Positions 36,549 through 46,059 of a stretch of DNA of 56,794 bases are shown one piece after another. The DNA lies in contig CABMIB010000034.1 in NCBI GenBank assembly GCA_902386135.1, positions 1 through 56,794 on the forward strand. Direction: 5' to 3'. The DNA comes from an uncultured archaeon (lineage in GTDB: Archaea; Halobacteriota; Methanosarcinia; Methanosarcinales; Methanoperedenaceae). Position numbers and translations under genes: made by a program. Within the stretch, counting starts at the first letter, position 1. Each line of letters opens with the position of its first letter. The notes beneath the pieces were generated by a model, which saw nothing but the letters and a program-made list of their open reading frames with translations, searched no databases and had not been told where the DNA came from.

Positions 36549-37700
36549 TCATTTCCAGTTCATCATTTTATGAAAATGTTTAGCGCTTTTGTGTATTTTG
36601 ATGCCGTGTATCTTGCAGAAATTGTCAAGCATACCATAAAAAAGTGTATGCTCGCTCATCCGTATCAGCGCAGTGTCGTGCGCCCGCATCAGGATGTCGG
36701 GATAATTGCCGCGTATCACGCACTCCGCCCGGATGATATCTGCTATCTTATCGACCTGGCCTGCCTGATACGCCCATGAGGGAAATTCCACGCGCACAGG
36801 AAGCCCGTTGCTCATCCTCATATAAAAGAACGCTATACTGTTCCTGAACCTGCCGTAGTAGTCAAGAACAGCCCTTGAATCCCCGCCCCTCCTGTCATCC
36901 CGGTCGCAGAGAAAAGCTGCCGTCCGCTCTCCCCATAAAATATTAGAGAAAAGATGCGTGTCTGAGAGCTTGCTCTTTTTTAATTTGAAAATATGATGCA
37001 TCATCAGGGTAACGTCCCGGGGCATCGTTGTATCGATGTAACCGATAACAGGGTTTTTAGTGCTTTCCGATGCCTCAAGCAGCCTGATTATCGCGTTGAT
37101 ATAGATCTCACGGATATTAGTATTGAGTACGTTTATGTGCGACAGGGTTAGCGCGCCATCAAGCAGAACATAGAGCTTTTCATGCTCTTTCATCAACTGC
37201 ACCATGCTATCACATTCCGCAGCGAAGCGCCGCGCGTCCACGTACTCGCTCCCGAAGGAATACACGCTTGCAGCCTCGAACTCATCAGGCGTGATGATAG
37301 CGGCATGAGTATCCTGCCTATAATCCGAATCGCTTGTATGCCTGTTAAATATGCGCGAGGTCTGTATGACAGCTAAGGGTATTTCGTAATTTTTATCCGA
37401 ATATATCTGGCTGCCGTCCACTGCCCCGACAGCAACGCCGGAAAGCACCGAATCAATCCATTCAAGCGCCTCGTGCCTGTTTTTCCAGTTAAATTGAAAA
37501 GGCCGGATGAGCTTCCCTGGCTCAAGAAGCTTCGCGCCGCTGTAAGAAGGCAGCGTTTCGTTCATTTTAAGATCAATGACATTTAATTTCCCAAGCTCTT
37601 CCCTGTACTCCTTCGTAAGCTCGGATCGCTCAACATCATACGACTTTATTGCTTCAAGCTTTGAGTCAAACTGCAAAGATATGTTTTTCAGGTCGAGCAT
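36549..37700 (-). CDS. nurA: NurA nuclease
   Basis: The 383-residue protein matches NurA, a 5'-3' end-processing nuclease that acts with HerA. The first metal-site motif is GAVDGSQIY. A second Asp lies in YVLLDGALT, and a C-terminal conserved region includes FPSWAYQAG. The start codon shares its A with the rad50 stop (37700), so translation is coupled. The product prepares 3' overhangs for recombination with Mre11-Rad50. Confidence 0.9.
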   Translation of the reverse strand: MLDLKNISLQFDSKLEAIKSYDVERSELTKEYREELGKLNVIDLKMNETLPSYSGAKLLEPGKLIRPFQFNWKNRHEALEWIDSVLSGVAVGAVDGSQIYSDKNYEIPLAVIQTSRIFNRHTSDSDYRQDTHAAIITPDEFEAASVYSFGSEYVDARRFAAECDSMVQLMKEHEKLYVLLDGALTLSHINVLNTNIREIYINAIIRLLEASESTKNPVIGYIDTTMPRDVTLMMHHIFKLKKSKLSDTHLFSNILWGERTAAFLCDRDDRRGGDSRAVLDYYGRFRNSIAFFYMRMSNGLPVRVEFPSWAYQAGQVDKIADIIRAECVIRGNYPDILMRAHDTALIRMSEHTLFYGMLDNFCKIHGIKIHKSAKHFHKMMNWK

Positions 37701-40423
37701 TATTGTACCCTGCTTTCACCATCGATTTTCTGTATCCTCACAACATTTGCGTATTTCTCATTGAATGTGTCGTCATGGGATATAACGAATACCTGTTTGA
37801 ACCCGCGGATCTTCATGATCTCCTGCGAGAGTTTTTCCCGCCTCAACTCGTCCATATTCTGCGTGGGTTCATCAAGGAATATGAAATCACAGCTTGAAAG
37901 TGCTTTCAGGAGTGCAAGGCGCACAGCGAGCGCTGCACCCATGCGTTCTCCACCGCTCAGTTGCCTGAAGGATTTTACCTCTCCGCCCGATTCGACCTCG
38001 ATATCATAATCATTTTGCCACTTAAGCCCGCAGGTATAGTCATCCATTATCTCCGAGTAAATGTTGCCTGCTTCCTGGCTTATCTCCCCGATAAATTCAT
38101 TGGCGATGTACTCAGATGAGTTCTTGATGGTATCGCGGATAAAATTAGAGAACGAGAGGAACTGTTTTTCATTTTCAAGCTTTTTCTCTGTCTCTTTTAT
38201 TTTTGAAAGCTCGGATTCCATAGCTGCGATTTCGCGCGCGAGTTTTTCCATATTTTTAGTTTTCCCTTTCACGGCTTCTGCTTTACCGCTCGCGATTTTT
38301 CCAATATCTTCAAGACGGGAGATCGTATCATTAAGAATTGACTCGTCAAATTCAGATAATAGTGTCTCATGCTTTTGGATATACCCGCCCAGAGTAGAGT
38401 TCACCGATGTTATGCTTCCTTCAAGTTTCCTGCATTCCTGCGTATATTCACTCACTTTCAAAGCAAGCGGAAGTGCCTGCAAATATTTATTATGCTCCTG
38501 CTCAAGCTTCGTTATCTTATCCTGCAGGAGGGCGATCTTTTCATCAAGCCCCTCGAATATCAAAGATTTAGAGGTTAGCACGTCCCTCTCACGCCGGCTC
38601 ATATCAATAGAGCCGGGAACGTGTTCAAGGGTTTTTAGCTCCTTACGGTTTTTTTCTATGAGCCCGTTCAGTTTCTCTACCTCTTTATCCGGTGAATTAA
38701 GCGCTTTGAGCTCTGCTTTCTTAGAGTTAAGGCTTATCGAAAACGTCTTCCGCTCTTCCTCGCTTCCTGTCAGAGTCCCGATTTTCAGTGCAGGATAAGA
38801 TAATGCCAGCTTTCCAAGTTTTGCTTTGCACGAGCTGACCTCGTTTGAAAAAACTCTGTAAGCGTCAATATCCTTTTTCTTGGATTCAATAATCGCAGCC
38901 ATATCATCGCACTTTTTCCTGGGATTATTAAGTTTTGAGAGTCCATTTGATACTAGGTCCAGTTGTTTCTGTATTTCGTTCAGCATTCCGGTGTGTGTAT
39001 TTATTTCACCTTCGAAATACCCGGCAAAGTCATTGACCGAAGTGCATTTGATCCCGTTAAAAACGGGACATAAACCATGTGTTCCTGCAAGTTTCATGCT
39101 GCTTCGAGTCTTTTCGAGCATGGATTTTACCGATGCCTGGCGCTGGAGCAGCGCCTGCTGTTTGTTTTCGAATTCTGTTTGCTGCCCGATCAGTGGACTA
39201 AGAGAAGCGATGCCCTTTTCAAGCTGCTGGATATCCGACTGGAGCAAATTGGCGCGCTGTTCCTTTTCAACCGCCTGTTTCAGTTCAAAACCAAGATGAA
39301 TGAGTGAGTCCAGGAGAGATAAGAGATTCTGGATCTCATCCTCCTGGGCTTTTTGTTTCTCCACAGCCGGGATTAACTTTTTCTTTAGCTCTTCAAGTTC
39401 CTTATTCTCTGCAGAAAGTTTAGATATGCGCTCAAGCTTATCCGACAGAGCCCTTATGTCAGAATCGAGTCTGGCTATATCTTCTTTTAACCTGTCCCTC
39501 TTCGCACGGTCGCCGTTCAATTTTTTAAGAGCAGCGCTCTCTTTTTTAAATAATTCCTCAGCAGGAAGCAACTCATTTACGATTTTCTGGGCAGACTCCG
39601 CGCCCAGGAGGTCTGAGCTTGCCCTTTTAAGCTGTTTAGTGATACCCTCAAGACGGATGCGCTCACTGGCTATCTGCGAAGAAAGGGCATCCAGTTGGGC
39701 TTTTTTGGCTGTCAGTTCTTCTTTTTTCCTGGTTAAAGATGTGATTTTTATATTTATTTCCTTGATCTCGGCTTTCAGTTCATCGCTCTCTTTTTGCAGG
39801 TCTTCTTTTTCTTTTTTCAATTCAGGATACTTCTCTGTGCGGGTTCGCAGGGGTATCAGCTCCCTGTCCATTGAATCTATCGTCTTTTCAATAGCCGCCG
39901 TGACCTCCCGCAGGTTAGTATATGCTTCTTTATATTCCTCCACCCTCAGGATATTATCAAAGATTTTCTTTCTCGGCTCGGGGTTCAGGAGGAACGCTGT
40001 CGTGAACGTACCCTGGGGAACCCCGACTGCATTCTCAAAAATAGAGGGCATATCCCCCGGCGACCTGACATTATACAGGAGATTGGATGCTATCCAGTCC
40101 ATCACGTCTTTTTTTCCTTTGATCTCGCTGACAGGCGTTTTAATATAATACTCGCTTCCACTCAATTTCCTGGTTATCGTATATTCTATTTCATCCCTGC
40201 CTTCTACGGTTATGGCGACATAGCCTGATTTTTCGCCGTGCCTTCGGAAGTCGTCGATCTTTTTATATGGAGGAAAATCGAACAACACATAGCCGATAGC
40301 TTCAAGGATAGTGCTTTTCCCGTGCCCGTTCTGTCCGCAGATGCCGTTGATGCCTTCCATGAATTCAATCGTCCCATGGCTGTAGGATTTTACGTTCTTT
40401 AATTCAACCGATTTTATCAGCAT
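37700..40423 (-). CDS. rad50: Rad50 ATPase of the Mre11-Rad50 complex
   Basis: This 907-residue SMC-type ATPase has Walker A GQNGHGKST, Q-loop region VGVPQGTF, two long coiled coils, signature LSGGERMGAALAVRLAL and Walker B FIFLDEPTQNMDE. The complex tethers and processes double-strand breaks. At the coiled-coil apex (about residues 450-460) the usual CxxC zinc hook is replaced by Cys-x7-Cys (LCPVFNGIKC), a non-standard hook. The ATG directly follows the mre11 stop. The downstream gene nurA overlaps by one base. Confidence 0.94.
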   Translation of the reverse strand: MLIKSVELKNVKSYSHGTIEFMEGINGICGQNGHGKSTILEAIGYVLFDFPPYKKIDDFRRHGEKSGYVAITVEGRDEIEYTITRKLSGSEYYIKTPVSEIKGKKDVMDWIASNLLYNVRSPGDMPSIFENAVGVPQGTFTTAFLLNPEPRKKIFDNILRVEEYKEAYTNLREVTAAIEKTIDSMDRELIPLRTRTEKYPELKKEKEDLQKESDELKAEIKEINIKITSLTRKKEELTAKKAQLDALSSQIASERIRLEGITKQLKRASSDLLGAESAQKIVNELLPAEELFKKESAALKKLNGDRAKRDRLKEDIARLDSDIRALSDKLERISKLSAENKELEELKKKLIPAVEKQKAQEDEIQNLLSLLDSLIHLGFELKQAVEKEQRANLLQSDIQQLEKGIASLSPLIGQQTEFENKQQALLQRQASVKSMLEKTRSSMKLAGTHGLCPVFNGIKCTSVNDFAGYFEGEINTHTGMLNEIQKQLDLVSNGLSKLNNPRKKCDDMAAIIESKKKDIDAYRVFSNEVSSCKAKLGKLALSYPALKIGTLTGSEEERKTFSISLNSKKAELKALNSPDKEVEKLNGLIEKNRKELKTLEHVPGSIDMSRRERDVLTSKSLIFEGLDEKIALLQDKITKLEQEHNKYLQALPLALKVSEYTQECRKLEGSITSVNSTLGGYIQKHETLLSEFDESILNDTISRLEDIGKIASGKAEAVKGKTKNMEKLAREIAAMESELSKIKETEKKLENEKQFLSFSNFIRDTIKNSSEYIANEFIGEISQEAGNIYSEIMDDYTCGLKWQNDYDIEVESGGEVKSFRQLSGGERMGAALAVRLALLKALSSCDFIFLDEPTQNMDELRREKLSQEIMKIRGFKQVFVISHDDTFNEKYANVVRIQKIDGESRVQ

Positions 40424-41728
40424 TCAGGCATCCCCTATGCGTGAAAGAAGAGTCTTCTGTGCCGGCCCGGGAGCTTTTTTACCTGTATTATCTTCATTGT
40501 CCGGCAGCGAGCTTTTTATTTTTTCAAAACACCATCTCAACTCCTTCTGGATCGCGCTCTCTTCAACCCCTGCAGCAGCCATCCTTTTTGCTTCGATCAT
40601 CGTCTTCACAATCTCTTCCGCATTGTCCCTGTACCTGCCGTCAAGTTTTACCCTGTCTGAGAAAACGCGGTACTCTATCTGCTCGCGCGTCAGCCCGCGC
40701 ACATCGCCCTCGTTGAGCGTGTATTGCGAATTGCTTTTCAGTATCTTTATCTCCGACCAGAGAGGCTTGAACTGTTCCGACAGCATTTCCTTTATGCGCT
40801 CCAGGTTTACATCGGATTTTGGAAAATTCATGTTTCCATAGAGCAAAAGTTCGACCAAGGGGTCTGATGGGGTTGACGGTTCCCTGCCCAGTCTTGAGCT
40901 TATATTCGAATACAGTTCATCCGGTGTGGCGATGCTGCTTATATCCAGTTTGATGCGCCTTACAGGGCGGGTTACCGGGGTTATAAGTTTTGTGCCGCCG
41001 TCCTTTACATGATAGAAACCTTTCAGTAAACCATATTCATTCATGGCGATCATTTCAACGCTGCCCGGATTGAATATCCAGCCGTCAGCTTCGTAATTCA
41101 TATGATAGTGCCCGAGCGCAAGATAATTCACGACTTCTTTCAGGGGCAAAAGAGAGTTGTAATGTATCTCTCCAGGAGCCTCCTGCCTCATCTGCCCTGC
41201 CATGCCGAAGTGCATCATCAGTATCGTGTATTTTTCACCCCGGGCGGCGGTTATTTTTTTTATCTCCTCTGCTATCTGGGGAATTACAGAAACAGTGCTT
41301 GAGCCGATGTATTTCACGCCGAAGATGCGGACGTTGTCCAGTTCGATAAAATCACCCATGAGTTTGACGCCGTCGGCCTCTGCCTCTTTCAGCTTTATGA
41401 CTTTAAGCAGACCCTGGGAATTCAGTATCTCAAGCCAGCTTTTGCCGTCCTGGTGAAAGGCGAGGTCGTGGTTCCCCTCGATGGCATAGACCGCAGTGGC
41501 AGGGCTTTTCTTTTTGAGCTCTGAAAGCACGCGATACGCCTGCTCATATGTGGGCGCGTTTATGTTCCGCTTGTGAAATAAGTCGCCTGAGATAAGGATG
41601 AATTCCACCCTGTGGTCAATGGCGTGCCTGATGACAGAATGAAAAGCGCGGGCGTAGTCCCGGAAGCGCTCGGGAAGCCCGTATTGAGCATAACCCAGGT
41701 GAAAATCACTCGCATGGATGAAGTTCAT
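40424..41728 (-). CDS. mre11: Mre11 nuclease
   Basis: This 434-residue calcineurin-like phosphoesterase has the five Mre11 motifs: ASDFHLG, SGDLFH, EGNHD, MMHFG and LGHYHMN. A C-terminal region follows for DNA and Rad50 binding. It is a 3'-5' exonuclease and endonuclease at DNA breaks. It is the first gene of a five-gene operon with rad50, nurA, the HAS-like gene and herA. A minus-strand TATA-like 'aatttataac' lies about 25 bases upstream of the ATG. Confidence 0.94.
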   Translation of the reverse strand: MNFIHASDFHLGYAQYGLPERFRDYARAFHSVIRHAIDHRVEFILISGDLFHKRNINAPTYEQAYRVLSELKKKSPATAVYAIEGNHDLAFHQDGKSWLEILNSQGLLKVIKLKEAEADGVKLMGDFIELDNVRIFGVKYIGSSTVSVIPQIAEEIKKITAARGEKYTILMMHFGMAGQMRQEAPGEIHYNSLLPLKEVVNYLALGHYHMNYEADGWIFNPGSVEMIAMNEYGLLKGFYHVKDGGTKLITPVTRPVRRIKLDISSIATPDELYSNISSRLGREPSTPSDPLVELLLYGNMNFPKSDVNLERIKEMLSEQFKPLWSEIKILKSNSQYTLNEGDVRGLTREQIEYRVFSDRVKLDGRYRDNAEEIVKTMIEAKRMAAAGVEESAIQKELRWCFEKIKSSLPDNEDNTGKKAPGPAQKTLLSRIGDA

Positions 41729-41799
41729 TGGGACTTAAAAGGCGCTACAGGTTATAAATTGTTGCGGGAGCGGGGCGAAAGTGATAGTTCTTACACTTT

Positions 41800-42169
41800 A
41801 TCAGAGATTTTCAACAAGGTCAAGCCATTCGTCTCTTGTAATTTTTGCGTCGTTTATTATCTTCCGGATCATGCCTTTTCCAATGTCTTCGCCGGGATGT
41901 ATCATGATTATTGTGGTTCTCCCGTCCGGATGCCGCATGAACAAATGGCTGCCTTTCTGTCTTAGAACCTATCCGAAAAATCAATCAGTAGTATATTTCC
42001 GAATCAACCACAGAGAGCACAGAGAACACAGAGACGCGTTTAAGAAATCTCTGTGCCCTCTGTGTTCTCTGTGGTTTTAACTTTTCAGATAGGCTCTTAT
42101 TTGCTGAAAACCTATCTTTTCAAGTGCCTTTATAACTTTTTTAACAGGCAGAGGGTTTATTTTGTCCAT
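41800..42169 (-). pseudogene. hicA: hicA toxin gene split by a MITE
   Basis: The frame starts MDKINPLPVKKVIKALEKIG directly after the hicB stop (TGAATG). It is broken by the 132-bp element at 41965-42096. Removing the element and one TAA copy restores an unbroken HicA: FQQIRQKGSHLFMRHPDGRT and onward to LVENL at the stop (41800). The catalytic His lies in the GSH motif. HicA is an mRNA-cleaving double-stranded-RNA-binding-like toxin. As it stands, the gene ends at a stop inside the insertion (after RAYLKS), before the catalytic His, so the toxin is inactive. Confidence 0.85.
41965..42096. mobile_element. 132-bp MITE with TAA target duplication
   Basis: The ends are imperfect 16-bp inverted repeats: gaacctatccgaaaaa at 41965-41980 and, on the other strand, gagcctatctgaaaag at 42096-42081. 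The element is flanked by tta on both sides (41962-41964 and 42097-42099). The inside is a long hairpin of repeated cacagag motifs (about 42007-42076). It encodes no protein. The GAGCC-type ends and the three-base TNA duplication resemble IS5-family elements of the IS1031 kind, so a transposase elsewhere would have moved it. Confidence 0.8.
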
Positions 42170-42391
42170 TCAAACTGCGACCTCGACCTTCTGGATGCCT
42201 ACGAAATTTAAAGGGACTTCTTGAATGAGGTCTGATTCCACTTCCAAATAAAGCTGTATCGCTTCCTTTATCCTTTCTCTTAATTCGTCAAGAGTTTTTG
42301 CCTGTGTATGGCATCCTTCGAGTTCGGGCACTGATGCAATATATATACCGTCTTCATCCTGCTCTATGACTACGGTGAATTCTTTCTTCAT
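42170..42391 (-). CDS. hicB: HicB-type antitoxin
   Basis: The 73-residue protein has the HicB core: FTVVIEQDEDGIYIASVPELEGCHTQAKTLDELRERIKEAI. HicB proteins are partial RNase H folds that neutralise HicA. It precedes the disrupted hicA with no gap (TGAATG). With the toxin broken, it is an orphan antitoxin. There is no extra DNA-binding domain. Confidence 0.88.
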   Translation of the reverse strand: MKKEFTVVIEQDEDGIYIASVPELEGCHTQAKTLDELRERIKEAIQLYLEVESDLIQEVPLNFVGIQKVEVAV

Positions 42392-42431
42392 AGCGTTATA
42401 GTGTGTCGATCATGTGTATGAATTTATCGAT

Positions 42432-42959
42432 TTAAGAGACTTGTATCCTGTTTGTGGAACAGGTCACTTCAGATTCCGAGATGCCTGTTTTACCATCTGT
42501 GGCCACATAATAAAGAAGAACGGTAACTGGTGTTTCGATATCAGTCGGTATTTTATAATAACTTGCTGACATATATCCAAAACTTTTTTCATAATATGTG
42601 GTTTTTGGTTTTACAATTATATCGTAAATGTGGTCCTTCCAATCTTTAGTAGTTATAATCCTATATCTCTCTATTTTAACAGTTTTCTCGCTTTTGTTTT
42701 TCAAATCCCATTCAAATTTAATCTTTTCTTTTTCTGTGGGATGTGACAGTATCCTAAAGTCGGTAATAGGAATATAATTATCGGGCTTAACTATAGTGAA
42801 CCAACCTATTATCAACAATAAACTTAAAAAACTAATGGAAATAAGAATGACTACGAGAAGATTATAATTTGTAATCATATAACCCTCTATCAACCCTAAA
42901 GCAAACATCGCAAAGGAAATTATCGTCATTAAATAATTTTCTTTTGTTATTATTTGCAT
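42432..42959 (-). CDS. Two-helix membrane protein, unknown
   Basis: A 175-residue protein with two hydrophobic helices near the N-terminus (residues 11-30 and 33-57). A predicted beta-rich soluble domain of about 115 residues follows, probably outside the membrane. A single Cys occurs near the end. The gene is AT-rich compared with the mre11 operon. Family not recognised. Confidence 0.55.
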   Translation of the reverse strand: MQIITKENYLMTIISFAMFALGLIEGYMITNYNLLVVILISISFLSLLLIIGWFTIVKPDNYIPITDFRILSHPTEKEKIKFEWDLKNKSEKTVKIERYRIITTKDWKDHIYDIIVKPKTTYYEKSFGYMSASYYKIPTDIETPVTVLLYYVATDGKTGISESEVTCSTNRIQVS

Positions 42960-43257
42960 CTCAGTTAGCTAATCCGTCCATTCTATATCACCTTTTCTAT
43001 TTTTATCAACCGTGCGTCCTCTGTTGAAGTCTCAGTTTTCAAACCGGGGTAGTGGTTACATCCACGCGGATAGTTCTCATGCTCTCATAAGATGATAAAT
43101 TCTAGAACAACTTCTTAAAGCTTAAAATCAGGCACCCATAAATAATCAAATAACCAATGATTTTTCTTCAAATTATTTATATAGTTTGGAAAAACTTCTA
43201 TGCAGATAATACGGAGATATTTCACAATTATTGAATCGTTAGCTGGATGGTTATCCA
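42960..43257. other. AT-rich gap
   Basis: About 300 bases between divergent genes with several TATA-like tracts (for example atttatatag near 43185). No gene or repeat was recognised. Confidence 0.3.
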
Positions 43258-44331
43258 ATGAAATATAGTGTTTATGTCCTAAAATGCGAGCACGAAAAAT
43301 TTTACGTTGGATTTTCCACCAGAGAATTAGATAAATATTTTGAGATTATTAAGGATGGTAAAGGACCTAAATTTTCTAGAATACACAAACCATTGAATAT
43401 TATATCTATTGGTACCTTTGAGAGTATTGAAGAAGCAAAGAAAGAAAATGTTAAGGTTTATGAAATATTAGCAAATGTGCTTGGAAATGAAAATGTAGAA
43501 ATGGATGAAAGGCGTTATCATGAAGTAAAAGGTTGCTTCCCTTTAAATTCTCAAGAGTCAACAAGAATAGATATTTCAAATAATCAAAAATGCGTGGAAA
43601 GCAGCGATATATCAATGAATAAATCTCCATCAGAAAATATACTGCGAGGCGAGTATATAGCATACTGTTTGCTTTGTATCAAAAAGGCACGATATATCGG
43701 AATGACAAAAAACCTAACCAATACACTTAAATTGCATAAAGAAGGAAAAATATTATTTACAAAATGGTATACACCCATAAAAATTGAGCGCAAAAAATAT
43801 TGCAAAACTGAATTTGAGGCTAAACTTAAACAAACAGATTTTTTAGATGATATTCGTCTTAAATACGGCCCTGTAATTAGAATATACACCGAATTCATTG
43901 ACTCAAAACCTGATAAAAGAATTGTCTGGGAGCATATTATTCGTCCTAAATATGAGGAACTTTTCGAAAATACGCCATCTGGACCAAACATCAATTACTG
44001 GGTGTATATTTTAGAGTGTGAGGATTCAAAATATTATGTAGGATTTACATCAAATCTTAGAGAGAGATTTGAACGTCATGCTTCAGGGCCAGGAGGGTCA
44101 AATTATACATTTAAATATAAACCAGTGTATGTTCTTCATATAGAAGGGCATTATGATGAACTATCAGCAAAGAATGCTGAGAGGACTTGGACTCTTGATT
44201 TAAAAAAAATAAAAGGTAAATATAATGTTTCAGGTTATTTGGAAGATACTGGAAATAATGAGTTACCATTTTTTGATAACGAAATTTTAGACACGTGGGA
44301 GATCAAAAATCCTAAAGCGTGGGAACTCTAG
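43258..44331 (+). CDS. Triple GIY-YIG domain protein
   Basis: The 357-residue protein contains three successive GIY-YIG-like units. They begin YSVYVLKCEHEKFYVGFS (residue 3), YIAYCLLCIKKARYIGMT (about 130) and YWVYILECEDSKYYVGFT (about 246). The third is closest to active enzymes: it has LRERFERH with the catalytic-type Arg and a Glu in AKNAERTWTLDL. The first two lack a clear Arg-Glu pair and may be degenerate. GIY-YIG proteins cut DNA. The AT-rich composition and accessory setting suggest a foreign origin. Confidence 0.75.
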   Translation: MKYSVYVLKCEHEKFYVGFSTRELDKYFEIIKDGKGPKFSRIHKPLNIISIGTFESIEEAKKENVKVYEILANVLGNENVEMDERRYHEVKGCFPLNSQESTRIDISNNQKCVESSDISMNKSPSENILRGEYIAYCLLCIKKARYIGMTKNLTNTLKLHKEGKILFTKWYTPIKIERKKYCKTEFEAKLKQTDFLDDIRLKYGPVIRIYTEFIDSKPDKRIVWEHIIRPKYEELFENTPSGPNINYWVYILECEDSKYYVGFTSNLRERFERHASGPGGSNYTFKYKPVYVLHIEGHYDELSAKNAERTWTLDLKKIKGKYNVSGYLEDTGNNELPFFDNEILDTWEIKNPKAWEL

Positions 44332-44435
44332 AGAAAAAAAATTCAAAATATATACTACAAATCCCAAATACTTTCACACCGCTTTCATGATATTTATTAT
44401 CTTCAAAACTAACTTGTAATTCAGTAGGTGATAAA

Positions 44436-44807
44436 ATGTCAGATGGTGGATTTGATGTTGATGAATTACTTAGAAAAAGAAGAAACAGCATAAATCTATT
44501 TGGGATCGTTACTGACCATATCACAAGGAACAGGGTTAGTTATCCATTCGTACCAAATATATCTAATGATAAAGTGGATTATTTTCAGAAATCCAAGCTT
44601 TCTAATAATATATCAAAAATTCCTGAAATTGTAAAGTGTAAAACATCAAAAAAGAAAAAATCAATTGGAGAATTTAAAAATATTAACATTGCAGGGAAAA
44701 TTCAAGAGACATACAAATGTTTCTATTGCTTGAAAAAAGAAAAATGCAAGCTTGAGGCACAAGGATCACTCGATTTATGTAAACAACCATTTCTGCCTGC
44801 TACATAG
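44436..44807 (+). CDS. Hypothetical protein with Cys-rich tail
   Basis: A 123-residue protein with a lysine-rich central region and a C-terminal Cys cluster (KCFYCLKKEKC, then LCKQP) that could bind zinc. An 'aggtgat' lies a few bases upstream of the ATG. It follows the triple GIY-YIG gene on the same strand by about 100 bases. Function unknown. Confidence 0.5.
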   Translation: MSDGGFDVDELLRKRRNSINLFGIVTDHITRNRVSYPFVPNISNDKVDYFQKSKLSNNISKIPEIVKCKTSKKKKSIGEFKNINIAGKIQETYKCFYCLKKEKCKLEAQGSLDLCKQPFLPAT

Positions 44808-45020
44808 ATAGCGGCGCCTTAATAAAAAATGGAATTTAGCAATTAATGGCAATATAAACTATGAGCATCCTCCCTGATGTCTCGGATTTCAATCTGGCTG
44901 TACCGTGACTCGCAGTCCGTATTGGCAAAATATCAAACAGGATACATAAACATGATGAAGAACAGAAAGCTGAAAAAGGTAGCAAAACAAATAAATAGTT
45001 TAAAGTATAATATTCCCTAA

Positions 45021-46046
45021 ATGAAAAACGCATGTATAGTGTTACTCGCTTCTATTCTAATAATAAGCGGCTGTACAACCAAAACCACAACTGATAGCAC
45101 CCTGCAGATCAACTCCAAGGAACTCCCGCAATGGATCTCCGGGGGTACTGCTACATATAAACCTGAAGTCACGGGAGGAAAACCACCATATAGCTTTTCA
45201 ATTGGTGAGGGAACATCTCTTCCGTCAGGATTCAACATGGGACCGGACGGAACTATTGGAGGAGGTGGTACTCTTGCACCGGGATCGTCAAAAAGTATTT
45301 CTCAGCCATTCACTTTTGTTGTGACAGATAGCGCCGGAAATACTGCAAAGATCTCATACACTGTAGTCATCACAGAACCGCCGATCGGGATTTTCCCGCA
45401 GGAAGTAAGGTGCACTGTAAATCAAAACTGTAATGAAGTGATCGCAACAGCGACGCGGGGAGCTCCGCCATACACATTCCAATCAGATACATTCCGGGAA
45501 GGTGCTCCACCGTTTGGAACGATCATTGATGTGAACGGCAGGCTTACAGGAACACCGACGCGGACAGGAGAATACACAGTCGGAGTTTGTGTAAAAGACA
45601 CAGTGGCAAACTCAAAATGCGGACATGCAACTGTGACCATCGCTGAAGAAAACAGTAATACAATCAATGGAACATGGATAGGGAGTTATTAAGAAAAAGA
45701 AACCAGCGAAGCATGTGTCTGTTCAAATAGTGGAACATTGACATTGGGCTTGAAAGTTAGCGGAGATTCATTCGGTGGAACTGCTGCTGATGACGGAGCA
45801 ACTACATCATCGACATGCGGAGATGCAGAAACTGGCAGTTATACAACATCCGGAACTGTCACAGGAACAATTTCAGGAGACTCACTCACAGGAACGATGG
45901 CTCTTAGCGGAGATGGAACAGCTAATCTTCTGGTACATGGAACCATCACTAATGATACGATCACAGCGACATATACGGGAACAGGAACATCTTCGGATGG
46001 TTCAGGTACGACATATGTTGGCTCATTCACATTGAAAAAACAGTGA
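45021..46046 (+). pseudogene. Lipoprotein gene with an in-frame TAA
   Basis: The first 223 codons give a lipoprotein signal (LIISGC, Cys18) followed by two putative Ig-like domains (PPYSFSIGEGTSLPSGFN; PPYTFQSDTF). The frame stops at TAA 45690-45692 within GTWIGSY. The same frame continues without further stops to 46046, encoding about 117 codons of a beta-barrel-like Gly/Thr-rich domain. The join is seamless at GTWIGSY-stop-EKETSEACVC, so an original 341-residue protein carries a nonsense change or a sequencing error. A TATA-like element lies shortly before the ATG, suggesting a leaderless transcript. Confidence 0.7.
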
Positions 46047-46059
46047 GTAAAAATAAAAA

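Noticed and set aside
45690-45692. Pyrrolysine or selenocysteine read-through at the lipoprotein stop
   Set aside because: The codon is TAA, not TAG or TGA, so neither recoding route of archaea applies.
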